A stretch of 64,000 bases of DNA from Chryseobacterium antibioticum (GTDB lineage: Bacteria > Bacteroidota > Bacteroidia > Flavobacteriales > Weeksellaceae), in NCBI RefSeq assembly GCF_012927325.1, contig NZ_JABBGI010000003.1, forward strand, positions 1 to 64,000, read 5' to 3'. The notes beneath the pieces were generated by a model, which saw only the letters and a list, made by a program, of their open reading frames with translations, was not told where the DNA came from and made no database searches. Shown piece by piece: positions 59,837 through 64,000 of the stretch. Each line of letters starts with the position of its first letter. Position 1 is the first letter of the stretch. A program made the translations under genes and the position numbers.

Positions 59837-59951
59837 CATCATGTAAGTTTCCGGCGCAGCTGTAATGCAGTCTATGACGTGCAATGAACAAAAATTAATA
59901 AAAAGAATTGAAAATCAAGTATAAAAAAGCGTATAATATAAGCTAATTTTA

Positions 59952-59959
59952 TACTTTTG
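59952..59959 (+). promoter_or_regulatory. -7 box TACTTTTG of the DUF2795 gene
   Basis: A perfect box ends 18 bases before the ATG at 59978. Confidence 0.6.
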
Positions 59960-59977
59960 CAAAAAAATTAGAAAATT

Positions 59978-60199
59978 ATGTACTGGACATTAGAACTAGC
60001 CTCCTATTTAAGTGACGCACCTTGGCCAATGACAAAAGCAGAACTTATTGACTATGCAATCAGAACTGGTGCACCAATGGAAGTAGTAGAAAACCTTCAG
60101 GCTATTGAAGACGAAGGAGAGATCTATGAATCTATCGAAGAGGTATGGAGCGATTATCCTACCGACGAGGATTTCCTTTGGAACGAAGACGAATATTAA
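59978..60199 (+). CDS. DUF2795 small acidic protein
   Basis: The 73-residue acidic protein fits DUF2795: MYWTLELASYLSDAPWPMTKAELIDYAIRTG and the C-terminal SIEEVWSDYPTDEDFLW. The length is typical. Members are small helical proteins of unknown role that are kept beside many housekeeping genes in flavobacteria. A terminator-like hairpin lies between it and secA. Confidence 0.82.
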   Translation: MYWTLELASYLSDAPWPMTKAELIDYAIRTGAPMEVVENLQAIEDEGEIYESIEEVWSDYPTDEDFLWNEDEY

Positions 60200-60204
60200 T
60201 TAAA

Positions 60205-60250
60205 GCAATAAGCTTTAAGCAGTAGCTTAGAGCTTATTTGCCCTTTTTTT
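60205..60250 (+). terminator. terminator after the DUF2795 gene
   Basis: AATAAGCTTTAAGC pairs with GCTTAGAGCTTATT over a 3-base loop, then CCC and a run of seven T. Confidence 0.7.
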
Positions 60251-60285
60251 ATATATAATTCACACGATAAGCGTATCAATACAAC

Positions 60286-60308
60286 GCTTAAAGCATATTA
60301 CTTTAAGC
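60286..60308 (+). repeat. inverted repeat before secA
   Basis: GCTTAAAG / CTTTAAGC (8-bp arms, 7-base loop) ends 16 bases before the secA ATG. It is one of several AAGC-rich palindromes in this gap and could fold over the secA ribosome-binding region. Confidence 0.55.
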
Positions 60309-60324
60309 ATAAAGCAAAAAATTT

Positions 60325-63399
<3,075 letters not shown>

Positions 63400-63421
63400 G
63401 AAATCTATAATAAAATCTCAT

Positions 63422-63458
63422 AAAAACCCCGTATCAGCACTGTCTGATGCGGGGTTTT
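63422..63458 (+). terminator. secA terminator
   Basis: AAAACCCCGtATCAG pairs with CTGATgCGGGGTTTT over a 6-base loop, 22 bases past the stop. Confidence 0.9.
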
Positions 63459-63552
63459 GCTATTCAACGCCTAATGATTTCATGATAAATATCAATTTTA
63501 TTGTTTATTTAGAACAATTAAAAACAATATATTTGCAGAAAATTTGACTTTC

Positions 63553-64000
63553 ATGAAAAATGTACTGATCTGTGCCTCATTGCTAGGTTCTATGCTGGTT
63601 TTATCTCAGGAAAAAGATACTATAAAATCTAATGATATTGAAGAAGTTGTTGTCAGCGGGCGATATTATCAAAAATATAAACTGAATGAGGTCTCCGGTT
63701 CTCTAAGACTGCAAACTCCGCTTATTGAACTTCCACAGAACGTACAGTCTATCAGTGGGCAGGTTTTGAATGATCAAATCACGTTAAATATGTCCGAAGG
63801 AATTGTCCGTAATGTCAGTGGTGCCAGAAAAGTAGAACACTGGGACAACGTTTATTCCAATGTTTTTATGAGAGGAGCAAGTATTGCTACGTATATGAAC
63901 GGAATGAATGTCTCTTCTACCTGGGGACCAATTAATCCGGATGCATCCATTATCGACAGAATAGAGTTCGTAAAAGGACCGGCAGGATTCATGGGATCTA
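63553..64000 (+). CDS. TonB-dependent siderophore-type receptor (5' part only)
   Basis: The first 149 codons of a receptor are present. A signal peptide (ASLLGSMLVLSQ) is followed by a TonB-box-like SNDIEEVVVSGRYYQKY. A plug domain follows: LIELPQNVQSISGQVLNDQ, VFMRGASIATYMNGM and IDRIEFVKGPAGFMG. 'ELPQNVQ' and 'RIEFVKGPAGFM' are typical of FhuE/FpvA-like siderophore receptors. The barrel lies beyond the window edge. Confidence 0.88.
   Translation, partial: MKNVLICASLLGSMLVLSQEKDTIKSNDIEEVVVSGRYYQKYKLNEVSGSLRLQTPLIELPQNVQSISGQVLNDQITLNMSEGIVRNVSGARKVEHWDNVYSNVFMRGASIATYMNGMNVSSTWGPINPDASIIDRIEFVKGPAGFMGS

Overview
The window looks like chromosome from a Flavobacteriia member close to Chryseobacterium (family Weeksellaceae). 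Reasons: low-GC, A-rich coding; many promoters with the Bacteroidetes -7 box TAnnTTTG; A-rich ribosome-binding regions; a DUF5686 protein, TonB-dependent receptors with 'QN/QE' signal cleavage, a long SecA without the C-terminal zinc motif, and small MKNLKKL... double-glycine peptides. The genus is inferred from protein style, not from a search. No IS element, prophage, CRISPR array or rRNA was seen.

Layout. 0-17.3 kb is a solid block of minus-strand genes: a miaB-led operon (miaB, lipoprotein, TPR protein, sigma-54 activator, membrane protein, lptE, Glu-rich TPR protein), three secreted TonB-C-like proteins, a PoxB-like TPP enzyme with an MFS carrier, lysA behind a probable attenuator, a DnaQ-like exonuclease and a HerA-like ATPase. 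17.7-24 kb turns to the plus strand: a persulfide module (MBL-rhodanese-rhodanese, rhodanese lipoprotein, thioredoxin), an amidase (minus), rseP, and two identical tRNA-Asn genes bracketing a small ATPase. The AT-rich gap at 24.0-24.5 kb holds a regular ladder of DnaA-box-like sites and is a candidate chromosome origin. 24.6-38.3 kb: DUF5686 barrel, an orphan double-glycine peptide gene, rplU-rpmA, a zinc protease lipoprotein, an acyltransferase, miaE-like, DUF502, and an operon of DsbA-like protein, FAD monooxygenase and PLP enzyme followed by a TonB receptor. 38.3-50.9 kb: PQQ sugar dehydrogenase, a BlaI/M56 sensor pair with visible operators, uvrB, AI-2E transporter, two paralogous membrane proteins, pabB/pabC-like genes, menD and a 2OG-Fe dioxygenase. 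51.0-52.2 kb is an accessory cluster of Cys-rich double-glycine peptides (three intact, one broken). 52.2-64 kb: radical-SAM protein, AsmA-like protein, DUF2797, DUF389, a sugar epimerase, DUF2795, secA and the start of a siderophore-type TonB receptor cut by the window edge.

Connections: miaB and the miaE-like gene act on the same tRNA modification (ms2i6A to ms2io6A). PabB/PabC-like enzymes and MenD draw on the chorismate/isochorismate branch point. Lead candidates for new biology are the possible origin ladder, the conserved 28-nt leader element in front of two distant double-glycine peptide genes, and the Lys-rich leader peptide plus terminator in front of lysA.
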